Shown: positions 52,880 through 61,290 of the stretch, one piece after another
How positions within the stretch are numbered: position 1 is the first letter of the stretch
How the letters are laid out: every line of letters begins with the position of its first letter
Source: Actinomadura oligospora ATCC 43269
GTDB taxonomy: Bacteria > Actinomycetota > Actinomycetes > Streptosporangiales > Streptosporangiaceae
Direction of reading: 5' to 3'
Assembly: GCF_000518265.1 (NCBI RefSeq)
Contig: NZ_JADG01000011.1
Location: 62,001 to 126,000 of the forward strand
Length of the DNA: 64,000 nucleotides
Position numbers and translations under genes: made by a program
Notes under the pieces: model-generated
Told to the model about the DNA's origin: nothing
What the model saw: the letters and a program-made list of their open reading frames with translations, nothing else
Databases searched by the model: none

Positions 52880-53467
52880 ATGACGAAACCAGACACCAAG
52901 ACCCACCTGCGCCAGTACCTCGACTTCGGGCGCGAGGCCATGCTCTGGAAGCTGGAAGGGCTGTCCGAGTACGACGTCCGGCGTCCCATGACACCGACAG
53001 GGACCAATCTCCTGGGCCTGGTGAAGCACCTGGCCGGGGTCGAGTCGGTCTACTTCGGCGAGACCTTCGGGCGTGCCTTCCCCGAGCACCTGCCGTGGAT
53101 GGACGACACCGCCGAGAAGAACGCCGACATGTGGGCCACCCCGGACGAGTCGCGCGCCGACATCCTCGCCCTGTACGAGCGGGTCCGCGCGTTCTCGGAC
53201 GCCACGATCGCCGAACTCCCCCTGGACGCCCCGGGCCGGGTCGCCTGGTGGCCGGACGAGCGCGCGGACGTCACGCTCGACCAGATCATCGTCCACGTCG
53301 CCGTCGAGACGCACCGCCACGCCGGGCACGCCGACATCGTCCGCGAACTCATCGACAACACCGTCGGGATGCGCCTCGGCCGGGAGAACATGCCCGAGAG
53401 CGACGCGAAGTGGTGGGACGAGTACCGGAACACCCTGGAACAGGCCGCCAGAACCGCCGCCTCGTAG
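52880..53467 (+). CDS. DinB-family/DUF664 protein, paralogue 2
   Basis: A 195-residue paralogue of the gene at 52060, sharing YDVRRP(L/M)TPTGTNLLGLVKHL and ETHRH.GHADIVREL almost exactly. The metal-binding His residues are retained. CAGACT 6 nt before the ATG may be a leaderless -10. The two genes arose by duplication and are separated only by a minisatellite. Downstream (53468-53620) two copies of a CTTGTGG.CGCCTCGGCGGTG segment occur but no gene. Confidence 0.87.
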   Translation: MTKPDTKTHLRQYLDFGREAMLWKLEGLSEYDVRRPMTPTGTNLLGLVKHLAGVESVYFGETFGRAFPEHLPWMDDTAEKNADMWATPDESRADILALYERVRAFSDATIAELPLDAPGRVAWWPDERADVTLDQIIVHVAVETHRHAGHADIVRELIDNTVGMRLGRENMPESDAKWWDEYRNTLEQAARTAAS

Positions 53468-53620
53468 CCGCCTCAGCGGCGCTTGTGGCCGCCTCGGCGG
53501 TGCTTCGCGCTCGTCAAGCAGACCTGGGCGGTCACCTTCCAGGAGACCGTCGTGAACGCGCCTTGTGGACGCCTCGGCGGTGTTCGGGTCTCGGTCTTGC
53601 GGCCGTCTCCCGGTCCGGGG

Positions 53621-54196
53621 TCAGGCGGCCAGGACGACGGTGGTGGAGACGATCTCGCGGATGGTCTCGCCGCCGCCGTCTCCGCTGGTGAAGTGCATGT
53701 GCGCGCTGCCGATGAGCATCAGCGCGAGCATCTCGGCGCTCGCGCCCGGGGCGATCCGCCCGGCGGCGCGTTCCGCCTCCAGGTAGGCGGTGATCATGTC
53801 CGCGCCGTGGGTCAGCACCGGGAGCCCGGGGTGTCCGGCGGCGCGCAGCCGGGCGCGCAGGCCGTCCCGCGAGGTGACGAGCGCGACCATCGCGACGACC
53901 ACCGGGCTGAACAGGTCGGTGAGCGCGCCGGTGAGGATGTCGATCACCTCGCCCGTCCCGGCCGCCGCGACCAGGTCGCCGCGCTGAGCCTCGACGCGGC
54001 GCACCCGGTCCTCGACGAGTCCCGCGAGGAAGTCGTCGAAGTCGGTGAAGTGCCGGTGCAGGACGCCCTTGGCGACCCCGGCCTCCGTGGTGACGGCGCG
54101 GCTGGTCAGGGCGCTCGGGCCGTCCCGCAGCAGGACGCGCTCGGCGGCCTCGAACAGCTGCTCGCGCGGATCGCGGAGGGCCACCCCGGTAGGCAT
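53621..54196 (-). CDS. TetR-family repressor
   Basis: A 191-residue TetR protein from ATG 54196 (AAGGAGG 9 nt upstream). The HTH is in AAERVLLRDGPSALTSRAVT, then TEAGVAKGVLHRHFTDFDDF. The ligand-binding part (DILTGALTDLFSPVVVAMVA and later) is variable, so the ligand is unknown. It is divergent from the methyltransferase gene; two GTGGGC-type inverted repeats lie between them and are almost certainly its operators. Confidence 0.9.
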   Translation of the reverse strand: MPTGVALRDPREQLFEAAERVLLRDGPSALTSRAVTTEAGVAKGVLHRHFTDFDDFLAGLVEDRVRRVEAQRGDLVAAAGTGEVIDILTGALTDLFSPVVVAMVALVTSRDGLRARLRAAGHPGLPVLTHGADMITAYLEAERAAGRIAPGASAEMLALMLIGSAHMHFTSGDGGGETIREIVSTTVVLAA

Positions 54197-54211
54197 GCTT
54201 CGTCGTCCTCC

Positions 54212-54254
54212 TTGTCGAGTGGGCATGTGCCCACTAATGTGGGCGCATGCCCAC
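54212..54254 (+). promoter_or_regulatory. Promoter TTGTCG-N17-TAATGT with two embedded TetR operators
   Basis: -35 TTGTCG (54212-54217) and -10 TAATGT (54235-54240) are 17 bp apart, and the -10 ends 6 nt before the methyltransferase ATG. Operator 1, GTGGGCATGTGCCCAC (54219-54234), fills the spacer. Operator 2, GTGGGCGCATGCCCAC (54239-54254), spans the start codon. Their centres are 20 bp apart, two helical turns. Confidence 0.8.
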
Positions 54255-55065
54255 TCTACCCTCCGGAAGCCCCCGTCCCCTCGAAGGAGGCGAGGCGCAC
54301 GAGGCCCGCGACATGGCCGAGTCGTTCGGCTCGGCCGCCGCGCGCTACGACCGCGCCCGCCCCTCCTACCCGCAGGCCCTGATCGACCGGATCGTCGCCG
54401 CCGCGCCCGGACGCGACGTCCTCGACGTGGGCTGCGGCACCGGCATCGCGTCCCGCCAGTTCCAGGCGGCGGGCTGCGCGGTGCTCGGCGTGGACGTGGA
54501 CGCGCGCATGGCCGACCTCGCCCGCTCGCGCGGCCTGGACGTCGAGGTCGCCAGGTTCGAGGAGTGGGACGCGTCGGGCCGGACGTTCGACGCCGTCGTG
54601 TCCGCGACGACCTGGCACTGGCTGGAGCCGGACACCGCAGCGGCGAAGGCCGCCGAGGTCCTGCGCCGCGGCGGCGTGCTCGCCGCGTTCTGGCACATCT
54701 TCGACCCCGAGCCGGAGGCCGCCGAGGCGTTCGCGGCCGTCTACGCGCGCGTCGTCCCCGAACTGGCGGCCTTCACCCGTCCGCAGGCCGCCGCGAGCGG
54801 GCACGCGTCCATCGTGGACAAGGCGTCCGACGGCATCCGAGCGACGTCCGCCTTCGCCGAGCCCGAGACGTGGGAGTACGCCTGGGAGCTCCGCTACACG
54901 CGCGACGAGTGGCTCGACCACATCCCGACCACCGGCATCGCCCCGCGCATCCCCGCGCCGAAGATGCAGGACCTCCTGGACGGTCTCGGAGACGCCGTCG
55001 ACGCCCTGGGCGGCTCCTTCACCATGCACTTCACCACCCACGCCCTGGTCGCCGTCCGCACATGA
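54247..55065 (+). CDS. Class I SAM-dependent methyltransferase
   Basis: A 272-residue methyltransferase. Motif I is VLDVGCGTGIASRQF, motif II follows with VLGVDVDARM, and post-I elements include FDAVVSATTWHWLEP and LRRGGVLAAFWHIF. The N-terminal ARYDRARPSYP resembles small-molecule methyltransferases of the UbiE/biotin-synthesis-like group. The ATG chosen lies inside the second TetR operator and fits a leaderless mRNA; ATG 54313 is a shorter alternative. Expression should be released when the TetR ligand is present. Substrate unknown. Confidence 0.85.
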   Translation: MPTLPSGSPRPLEGGEAHEARDMAESFGSAAARYDRARPSYPQALIDRIVAAAPGRDVLDVGCGTGIASRQFQAAGCAVLGVDVDARMADLARSRGLDVEVARFEEWDASGRTFDAVVSATTWHWLEPDTAAAKAAEVLRRGGVLAAFWHIFDPEPEAAEAFAAVYARVVPELAAFTRPQAAASGHASIVDKASDGIRATSAFAEPETWEYAWELRYTRDEWLDHIPTTGIAPRIPAPKMQDLLDGLGDAVDALGGSFTMHFTTHALVAVRT

Positions 55066-55102
55066 CCTAAGGCGACCCCCCGCGACCGCCCAGCCCCCGC
55101 GC

Positions 55103-55468
55103 TCAGGCGGGTGCGGGGTGGCGTTCGGTGGCGGTGATGAAGTCGCTGAGGGACGCGCGGGTGCGGGAGAGCGTGTCGATGCGGTCGTCCAGGCCGTCCA
55201 GCCGGGCGCGGAGCATGTCGATGAGTTCGGCGCACGGCTCCACCTCCACGTCCGGGCCGGTGGCGCAGGGCAGGATGTACCCGATGTCCTGCGTGGAGAG
55301 CCCGGCCGCGAGCAGCCGCCGGATCTGCGTCACGACCAGGACGGTCCCGGGGCCGTACTCGCGGTAGCCGTTCGGCCCGCGCTCCGGCTTCAGCAGGCCC
55401 TGCGTCTCGTAGTAGCGCAGCTGGTGCGAGTTCACCCCGGTCTTCCGGCTCAGCTCACCGATCCGCAC
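55103..55468 (-). CDS. MerR-family regulator
   Basis: A 121-residue MerR protein from GTG 55468 (AAGGGGGA 6 nt upstream). N-terminal winged helix: VRIGELSRKTGVNSHQLRYY, then ETQGLLKPERG. A central dimerisation helix follows and the C-terminus ends in a short effector region with one Cys in ILPCATG and one in PCAEL. Such Cys could bind a metal or thiol-reactive compound, by inference. Divergent from an imine-reductase-like gene, which it probably controls. Confidence 0.88.
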   Translation of the reverse strand: MRIGELSRKTGVNSHQLRYYETQGLLKPERGPNGYREYGPGTVLVVTQIRRLLAAGLSTQDIGYILPCATGPDVEVEPCAELIDMLRARLDGLDDRIDTLSRTRASLSDFITATERHPAPA

Positions 55469-55480
55469 GGTTCGTCCCCC

Positions 55481-55502
55481 TTGACCTTCATACCGGTGTG
55501 AA
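55481..55502. promoter_or_regulatory. MerR-type operator with -35 TTGACC
   Basis: TTGACC is directly followed by TTCATACCGGTGTGAA, an inverted repeat with one mismatch. An operator placed between -35 and -10 is typical of MerR-activated promoters, here for the gene at 55552. The -10 is not clear. Confidence 0.55.
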
Positions 55503-55551
55503 CGTTCAGGATTCTGCCACGGGCAACGAGCCACGAGCGAAGGACGGAATC

Positions 55552-56427
55552 ATGAACAACCACGACAAGGCACCGGTCACCGTCATCGGCCTGGGGCTGA
55601 TGGGGCAGGCGCTGGCCTCGGCGTTCCTGCGCGCCGGGCATCCGACGACCGTCTGGAACCGGACGGCGTCGAAGGCCGACGGACTCGTCGCGCAAGGGGC
55701 CACGCAGGCCGCTTCGGCGGCCGAGGCCGTGGCGGCGAGTCCGCTGGTGGTCGTGTGCGTCACGGACTACACGGCCGTCCGCGGCCTGCTCGAAGACACG
55801 CCGGACGACTGGGAGGGACGCGTCCTGGTGAACCTCACGTCCGGGACGGTGGACGCGGCGCGCGACATGGCGGCCTGGGCGGAGAGCCGGGGCGCCGCCT
55901 ACCTCGACGGAGCGATCATGGCCGCGCCGGACGCCGTCGGCGGGGACGCCTGGATCGTCCACAGCGGCCCCCGCTCCGCCTACGACGCGCACGAGCCGAC
56001 GCTGCTGAGCCTCGGATCCGGGGCGCGGCACCTCGGCGACGACCACACCCTCACCCCGCTCCACGAGATGGCCGCGCTGAGCCTGATGTGGAACATGCTG
56101 AACGGCTTCCTGCACGGATCCGCGCTGCTCAGGGCCGCGGGCGTGGACGCCACCGCCTTCGCCCCGATCGCCGTCAAGGGCGTCGAGACCGTCGCGGCCT
56201 GGCTCACCGGCTACGCGCGGCAGGTGGACGACGGCGAGTACCCCGTCCTGGACTCCACGCTCGACGGGCACGTCGCCGCGATGCACCACCTCGTCGAGGC
56301 CAGCGAGTCCCTCGGTGTCAGCGCCGAGCTGCCGAACCTCATCAAGGCCATCGCCGGACGCGCCGTCGCCAAGGGACACGGCGACGAGGGCTACGCCGTC
56401 CTCGTCGAACAGTTCGCCAAGCCCTGA
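55552..56427 (+). CDS. Imine reductase / 3-hydroxyisobutyrate dehydrogenase-like NADP-binding protein
   Basis: A 291-residue beta-hydroxyacid dehydrogenase superfamily protein. NAD(P) turn VIGLGLMGQALASAFLRAG, then WNRTASKADGL where Arg after the second strand favours NADP(H). LVNLTSGTVDAARDMAAWAE and DGAIMAAPDAVG match the imine reductase subgroup, and WNMLNGFLHGSALL the dimerisation helix. A Lys typical of hydroxyacid dehydrogenases is not obvious, again favouring imine reductases. ATG 55552 is chosen after GGACGGA. The divergent MerR regulator probably controls it. Confidence 0.8.
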   Translation: MNNHDKAPVTVIGLGLMGQALASAFLRAGHPTTVWNRTASKADGLVAQGATQAASAAEAVAASPLVVVCVTDYTAVRGLLEDTPDDWEGRVLVNLTSGTVDAARDMAAWAESRGAAYLDGAIMAAPDAVGGDAWIVHSGPRSAYDAHEPTLLSLGSGARHLGDDHTLTPLHEMAALSLMWNMLNGFLHGSALLRAAGVDATAFAPIAVKGVETVAAWLTGYARQVDDGEYPVLDSTLDGHVAAMHHLVEASESLGVSAELPNLIKAIAGRAVAKGHGDEGYAVLVEQFAKP

Positions 56428-56560
56428 ACCTCGGGCTCAGGCAGGCTGCTGCGGCGGCAGTAGCGCGTCCCAGGTCAGGCCGTTCCAGGGGCGCGGCTAC
56501 CGCCGTCGCCTCAGGGCGGGTTCGGTCCGCTGGAGGATGAGCCGCCGCGGACGGCCCGCC

Positions 56561-56566
56561 TAGCGT
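56561..56566 (+). promoter_or_regulatory. -10 hexamer TAGCGT, leaderless promoter
   Basis: TAGCGT, then 7 nt, then the ATG at 56574. The same TAGCGT with a 7-nt gap precedes the paralogue at 58270 (58257-58262), so both secreted hydrolases share a leaderless promoter form. Confidence 0.5.
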
Positions 56567-56573
56567 CCTGAGC

Positions 56574-58127
56574 ATGAGGAATCCACGTTGGTTCACAGGC
56601 GGTGTCGCCGCACTGGTCGCGACCGCCGCGTCGCTGCCGGGCATCGCGTCCGCCGCGCCGTCGGCCGCGTCACTGCCGGGCGTCGCGTCGGCCGCGCCGT
56701 CGGCCGCGTCACTGCCGGGCGTCGCGTCGGCCGCGCCGTCCGTTGTGGCCGCGCCCGAGTGGAGCGCATGTCCCGAGCCCGGCGCTGCGGCGCAGTGCGC
56801 GGACATCAAGGTCCCGGTGTCGTGGGCTGATCCGCACGGACGGCCTGTCTCGCTGCGCATGTCCCGTCTCCCCGCGCTCGATCCGCAGCACCGGCTCGGG
56901 ACGCTGCTGTTCGTCCTGGGAGGGCCCGGCGAGCCGTCCGCAGAGTTGACCGCCCAACAGGGACGGGCGCTGATCCCCGCCGAGCTCCAGAAGCGGTTCG
57001 ACATCGTCGGCGTGGACCCGCGCGGCATCGGTGCGAGCACAGCCGTGAAGTGCACCGGCCCCGCCCTGCCGTCCACGGTGCCGGTCTTCCCGAACTCCCC
57101 CGCGCAGTTCGCGTCGCTGCAGCGGCAGAGCGCGGCCTACGGAACGTCCTGCGTCGAGAACTCAGCGCCCGGCCTGGTCGCCAACGTCGACACCGTCAGC
57201 GTGGCCCGCGACATGGACGTCGTCCGCACGGCCCTCGGGGAGAAGAAGCTCAACTTCCTGGCGCTCTCCTACGGGACGCTCATCACGCAGACCTACGCCC
57301 GCCTGTACCCGGACCGCGTCCGCACGATGGCACTGGACGGCGCCGTGGACCACACCATCACGCCGCGCGACCTCCTCTACCAGGAGGCGTCCTCGACGTC
57401 GCGCGTGTTCAGCCGGTTCGCCGCGTGGTGCTCGGCGTCGGCCTCCTGCACGCTGCACGGTCAAGACGTCCTCAAGCTCTGGGACGACCTGCTCGCCCGC
57501 GCCGCCCGCACGCCGATCCCCGCCCCGAACGCCACCGTCGGCGAACGCACGGCGAACGACGCGGTGATCCGGATGGCCCTGCCGAACCTGCTGGTCACCG
57601 GCCCGGCGTCCACGCTGATTCCGTCGTCCTGGCCGACCTTGGGCGAGGGCATCGCGCGCGCACGAGCCGGGGACGCGTCGCTCCTCTCCGACAACTCCAT
57701 GGCCGGAACACCCCAGGACGCCTTCACCGCGATCAGCTGCCAGGACCTCCCGCCCCAGCTCAACGGCTACGCCGACATCGCCGCCCGGCTGAAGCGGGCC
57801 CGCGCGCTCTCCCCGCACACCGGCGGCGCGTCCGGGGCGTGGCTCGTGACGGCCGCGTGCGCGTCCTGGCCGCTCCACGCGTCCAACCCGTGGGCCCCGC
57901 AGAAGATCACCGGCGTCCCGCCGACGCTGGTCGTCAGCACCCGGTACGACCCGTCCACCCCGCTTGTCTGGGCCCGGGGCCTGCACCGCCAGATCCCCGG
58001 CAGCCGCCTGCTCGTCGCGAACGTCACCGGCCACCTCGGCTTCACCAACTCCGCCTGCGCCCGCGCCGAGGAGACGAAATACCTCATCACCGGCAAACTC
58101 CCGACCATCCCGACCTGCGGCGTCTAG
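56574..58127 (+). CDS. Secreted alpha/beta-hydrolase (peptidase S33, tripeptidyl-aminopeptidase-like), paralogue 1
   Basis: A 517-residue exported hydrolase. A short basic N-terminus and hydrophobic helix are followed by three copies of AASLPG(I/V)ASAAPS at residues 18-56, each ending in a signal-peptidase-like ASA site. Oxyanion loop VLGGPGEPSAE; nucleophile elbow LALSYGTL near residue 232, where Ala replaces the usual first Gly of GxSxG; acid STRYDPSTPL; His in GHLGF. The C-terminal domain (PNLLV, SWPTLGEGIARARAGDASLL) is of the S33 TAP-like type. It probably trims peptides outside the cell. Conserved Cys residues suggest disulfides. Confidence 0.85.
   Translation: MRNPRWFTGGVAALVATAASLPGIASAAPSAASLPGVASAAPSAASLPGVASAAPSVVAAPEWSACPEPGAAAQCADIKVPVSWADPHGRPVSLRMSRLPALDPQHRLGTLLFVLGGPGEPSAELTAQQGRALIPAELQKRFDIVGVDPRGIGASTAVKCTGPALPSTVPVFPNSPAQFASLQRQSAAYGTSCVENSAPGLVANVDTVSVARDMDVVRTALGEKKLNFLALSYGTLITQTYARLYPDRVRTMALDGAVDHTITPRDLLYQEASSTSRVFSRFAAWCSASASCTLHGQDVLKLWDDLLARAARTPIPAPNATVGERTANDAVIRMALPNLLVTGPASTLIPSSWPTLGEGIARARAGDASLLSDNSMAGTPQDAFTAISCQDLPPQLNGYADIAARLKRARALSPHTGGASGAWLVTAACASWPLHASNPWAPQKITGVPPTLVVSTRYDPSTPLVWARGLHRQIPGSRLLVANVTGHLGFTNSACARAEETKYLITGKLPTIPTCGV
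56625..56741. repeat. Three 39-bp tandem repeats in the signal region of paralogue 1
   Basis: Three near-identical 39-bp units encode AASLPGIASAAPS, AASLPGVASAAPS and AASLPGVASAAPS (residues 18-56). The paralogue at 58270 has no such repeat. Confidence 0.85.
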
Positions 58128-58133
58128 CCCCGA

Positions 58134-58157
58134 GGGGCGGCCACCACCGGCCGCCCC
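58134..58157 (+). terminator. Hairpin terminator after S33 paralogue 1
   Basis: GGGGCGGCC pairs with GGCCGCCCC around ACCACC, 7 bp after the stop of the hydrolase gene. Confidence 0.7.
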
Positions 58158-58269
58158 CGCTTCGGTCACGCCCTCCGCCGGATACGGGGTCGGCTCATCC
58201 CAGGAGCTGATCGCCTATACGCCCGAGGAGGGATGAGCGGGGCGGGGCGGGCTCTGTAGCGTCCGTCGC

Positions 58270-59754
58270 ATGAGGAGATCACGTCTGGTGACACTCGCCG
58301 TCGCGGGGCTGACCGCGGCCTCCGCGACGGCCCTCTCGCTCTCGGAACCGGTGCTCGCCGCGCCGTCCGCCGCGCCCGTCTGGGGCCCGTGCCCTGACGC
58401 CGGGCCAGGGCCCAACCCGCCGCAGTGCGCGGACATCAGGGTTCCGCTGTCCTGGGCCGATCCGCGCGGACGGACGATCACGCTGCGCCTGTCCCGCCTA
58501 CCCGCGCTCGACCAGGAGCACCGCCTCGGAAGCCTGCTGGTCAACTTCGGCGGCCCCGGCGGCCCCGGCGCCGAGCTGATCGCCGAAGCCGGACGCGCGA
58601 TCATGCCGTCCCCGCTCCAGAACCGGTTCGACATCATCGGCTTCGACCCGCGCGGCGTCGGCGCGAGCACCGCCGTGAAGTGCGACGAGCCCGGCCTGTC
58701 CGCCAAGGTCCCCGCCTTCCCGAACTCATCCGCCCAGTTCGCCTCGGTGCGTCGGCAGAGCAGGACCTATGGGACGTCCTGCATCAAGAACTCCGCGCCC
58801 GGCCTGATCGCCAACGTCGACACCGTCAGCGCGGCTCGCGACATGGACGCGATCCGTACCGCGCTCAACGAGAAGAAGGTCAGCTACCTGGGACTTTCCT
58901 ACGGTACGTACCTGGGCTCGACCTACGCCCGCCTGTTCCCGCAACGCATCAGCACGATGGTGCTGGACGGCGCGATGGACCACGCCGTCAGCCCACGTGA
59001 CTTCCTCTACGACGAGGCGTCGGCGCTGTCCGACGTGTTCGGACGGTTCGCCGCGTGGTGTTCGGCGTCCACGTCGTGCGCGCTGCACGGGCAGGACGTC
59101 GTCAAGGTCTGGGACGACCTGGTCGCCCGCGCCGCCCGCACGCCGATCCCCGCCCCGAAAGCCACGGGCGGCGCGACGACGGTGGACGACCAGGCGATCC
59201 AGCTGGTCCTGCCGAATCTCCTGCTGATCAGCTCGTCCACCGTGATCCCCTCGACCTGGCCGCTGCTGGGCGACGGCATCGCGCGCGCACGAGCGGGCGA
59301 CGCGTCCGTCCTCGCGGACAACTCCGCCATCGGTCAGACGCAGGACTCCTACGCGGCCATCGGCTGCCAGAGCTTCCCGCCGCAGCTACGCGGCTACGCC
59401 GACGCCGCGTCCCGCCTCGCGCACGCCCGCGCGATCGCCCCGCACACCGGCGGCGCGTCCGAGGCGTGGATGTTGACCGACCTGTGCGCGTCCTGGCCCG
59501 TCCCGGCGTCCGACCCGTGGGCCCCGCAGCGGATCACCGGCACGCCGCCGATCCTGATCACCAGCACCCGGTACGACCCGTCCACCCCGCTGGTCTGGGC
59601 GGAGGGCCTGCACCGCGAGATCCCCGGCAGCCACCTGCTCGTCGCCGACATCGCGGGCCACACCACGTTCCTCAACTCCGCCTGCGCCCGCACCGAGCAG
59701 ACGAACTACCTCATCACGGGCGTCCTTCCCACCACCTCCACCTGCGGCGCGTAG
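58270..59754 (+). CDS. Secreted alpha/beta-hydrolase (peptidase S33), paralogue 2
   Basis: A 494-residue paralogue of the gene at 56574, with a plain signal peptide (MRRSRLVTLAVAGLTAASAT). The catalytic parts are canonical: oxyanion loop VNFGGPGGPGAE, GLSYGTYLGS as the nucleophile elbow near residue 210, STRYDPSTPL for the acid and GHTTF for His. Nearly every segment aligns with paralogue 1, including the Cys pattern, so the pair comes from tandem duplication. Leaderless TAGCGT promoter 7 nt upstream; a hairpin terminator follows at 59761-59788. Extracellular peptide or ester cleavage is likely. Confidence 0.87.
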   Translation: MRRSRLVTLAVAGLTAASATALSLSEPVLAAPSAAPVWGPCPDAGPGPNPPQCADIRVPLSWADPRGRTITLRLSRLPALDQEHRLGSLLVNFGGPGGPGAELIAEAGRAIMPSPLQNRFDIIGFDPRGVGASTAVKCDEPGLSAKVPAFPNSSAQFASVRRQSRTYGTSCIKNSAPGLIANVDTVSAARDMDAIRTALNEKKVSYLGLSYGTYLGSTYARLFPQRISTMVLDGAMDHAVSPRDFLYDEASALSDVFGRFAAWCSASTSCALHGQDVVKVWDDLVARAARTPIPAPKATGGATTVDDQAIQLVLPNLLLISSSTVIPSTWPLLGDGIARARAGDASVLADNSAIGQTQDSYAAIGCQSFPPQLRGYADAASRLAHARAIAPHTGGASEAWMLTDLCASWPVPASDPWAPQRITGTPPILITSTRYDPSTPLVWAEGLHREIPGSHLLVADIAGHTTFLNSACARTEQTNYLITGVLPTTSTCGA

Positions 59755-59760
59755 CCCCCC

Positions 59761-59788
59761 GAGGGCGGCCGGTGCGGTGGCCGCCCTC
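59761..59788 (+). terminator. Hairpin terminator after S33 paralogue 2
   Basis: GAGGGCGGCC (59761-59770) pairs perfectly with GGCCGCCCTC (59779-59788) around 8 nt, 6 bp after the stop. It contains the apparent start of the nitroreductase fragment. Confidence 0.75.
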
Positions 59789-59789
59789 A

Positions 59790-60208
59790 GGGCTCAGCCG
59801 CTGACCAAGGACGACATCCGCCGCATGAACCACTCGCCGCGCTCCACCCAGGGCGTGTTCGACGGGCTGCGGCACCTGACCGAGAACATCCACCGCGTCC
59901 CGGCGTTCGTCATCCCCGCCATCGAAGGACGCACCGACCGCGCCTCCGCGGCAGTCCAGTCCGGCACATGGGGCTCCATCCTGCCCGCGGCGTGGAGCTT
60001 CATGCTCGCCGCCCGCGCCCGCGGCCTCGGCACCACATGGACCAACGCCCAAGGACCACTGGAACGCGAACTCGCCGCCACACTGGGCGTCCCCTACAAG
60101 GACGTCATGCTCGCCGCGTTCATCCCCCTCGCCTACACGATCGGCACCGACTTCAAGCCCGCGCCCCGTGTCCCCCGCGACCAGGTCCTCCGCTGGGACC
60201 GCTGGTGA
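59790..60208 (+). pseudogene. Nitroreductase-family C-terminal fragment
   Basis: About 138 codons read QPLTKDDIRRMNHSPRSTQG, then TWGSILPAAWSFMLAARARG, LGTTWT and LAATLGVPYKDVMLAAFIPL. This is the C-terminal two-thirds of an FMN nitroreductase; the N-terminal FMN-binding Arg/Ser motif is missing. The only start (GTG 59777) lies within the terminator hairpin of the hydrolase gene and has no ribosome-binding site. I read it as a 5'-deleted remnant rather than a working gene. Confidence 0.6.
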
Positions 60209-60220
60209 ACGACCCCGTCC

Positions 60221-61189
60221 TCAGGTCTCGTAGCGGACGGCGAGCGCGGCGGCGCGGTCGCGCAGGGCGGTGCGCAGCCACTGCGGCGTCAGGGCCTCCG
60301 CGCCCGCGCCGAGCTGCCACAGCGCCCATTCGGCGTGCCTTTGATCCTGGAAGGTGACCTCCAGCCGCAGCCAGCCGTCCGCGTCGGGTTCCTCGGCGAG
60401 GACGGCCAGCGCGGTGCCCACCAGCTCCTCCCGCCGCGTCGGGTTCAGCCGCAACAACACGCTGACCTGGTCGTCCCCGGCCCGGAAGCGCGTGCTGCGC
60501 TCCTGCCACGCCTGGCCCAGATCGACCTGGTCGGGTCGCTCGGCGGGTTCGTCGAGTTCCTCGGCGGCCAGGATCCGGGACAGCCGGTAGGTGCGGTCCG
60601 CGCCCGACCGCGTGGCCAGCAGGTAGCCCTGGTCGCGGACGGTGACCAGGCCGATCGGGTCGACCGTGCGCCATTCCGGGCCCTGGTCCCAGGGCGCGTA
60701 GTGGACGCGCAGCTTGTTCCCGGCGAGCACCGCGCGCCGGACCTCGGCCATCACGGCGTCCGACACCTCCTCGGCGACCTGCCGCCGCGAGAGGAGGTCG
60801 GCCTCGGGGTCGATGAGCAGCCGCTGGGCCGCGTCGGACGCGATGTCCCGATGGCTTCCCGGCAGCGCGTCGACCACCTTGAGCATCGCCGACGCGAGCG
60901 CCGAGCCGAGGCCGAACGCCTGCGCGCCCCGCCGTGACCCGGCGATCAGCAGGGCGAGCGCCTCGTCATGGTTCAGGCCGGTGAGCTCGGTCTGGAACCC
61001 GGGCAGCAACGAGAACCCGCCGTGCCGTCCACGTTCGGCGTAGACCGGGACCCCGGCCGCCGACAGCGCCTCGATGTCCCGCAGGACGGTACGGGTGGAC
61101 ACCTCCAACTCGCGGGCCAGCGTCTCCGCCGTCAACCGACCGTGCCGACGCAGCAACAGCACCAGCGAAACCAGCCGGTCAGCGCGCAT
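60221..61189 (-). CDS. WYL-domain transcriptional regulator
   Basis: A 322-residue DeoR-like regulator. The N-terminal HTH is LLRRHGRLTAETLARELEVS, then TRTVLRDIEAL. A wing with YAERGRHGGFSLLPG follows. Residues ~140-220 hold the WYL region (YLLATRSGADRTYRLSRI; the WYL triad appears as GYL here), and a WCX-type C-terminal extension follows. WYL proteins bind nucleotides or nucleic acid and often control stress or defence genes. It is divergent from a RidA-family gene with a ~100-bp gap, its likely target. No defence genes are adjacent. Confidence 0.9.
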   Translation of the reverse strand: MRADRLVSLVLLLRRHGRLTAETLARELEVSTRTVLRDIEALSAAGVPVYAERGRHGGFSLLPGFQTELTGLNHDEALALLIAGSRRGAQAFGLGSALASAMLKVVDALPGSHRDIASDAAQRLLIDPEADLLSRRQVAEEVSDAVMAEVRRAVLAGNKLRVHYAPWDQGPEWRTVDPIGLVTVRDQGYLLATRSGADRTYRLSRILAAEELDEPAERPDQVDLGQAWQERSTRFRAGDDQVSVLLRLNPTRREELVGTALAVLAEEPDADGWLRLEVTFQDQRHAEWALWQLGAGAEALTPQWLRTALRDRAAALAVRYET

Positions 61190-61290
61190 ACGAAAACGCT
61201 ATCCGAATACATGACACAGGATGTCGTGATTCCCCGGGAGGCTTGTCCACGTCGCCGGCGATGGCGGCCACCGAACCGAACGGAGCTGAA

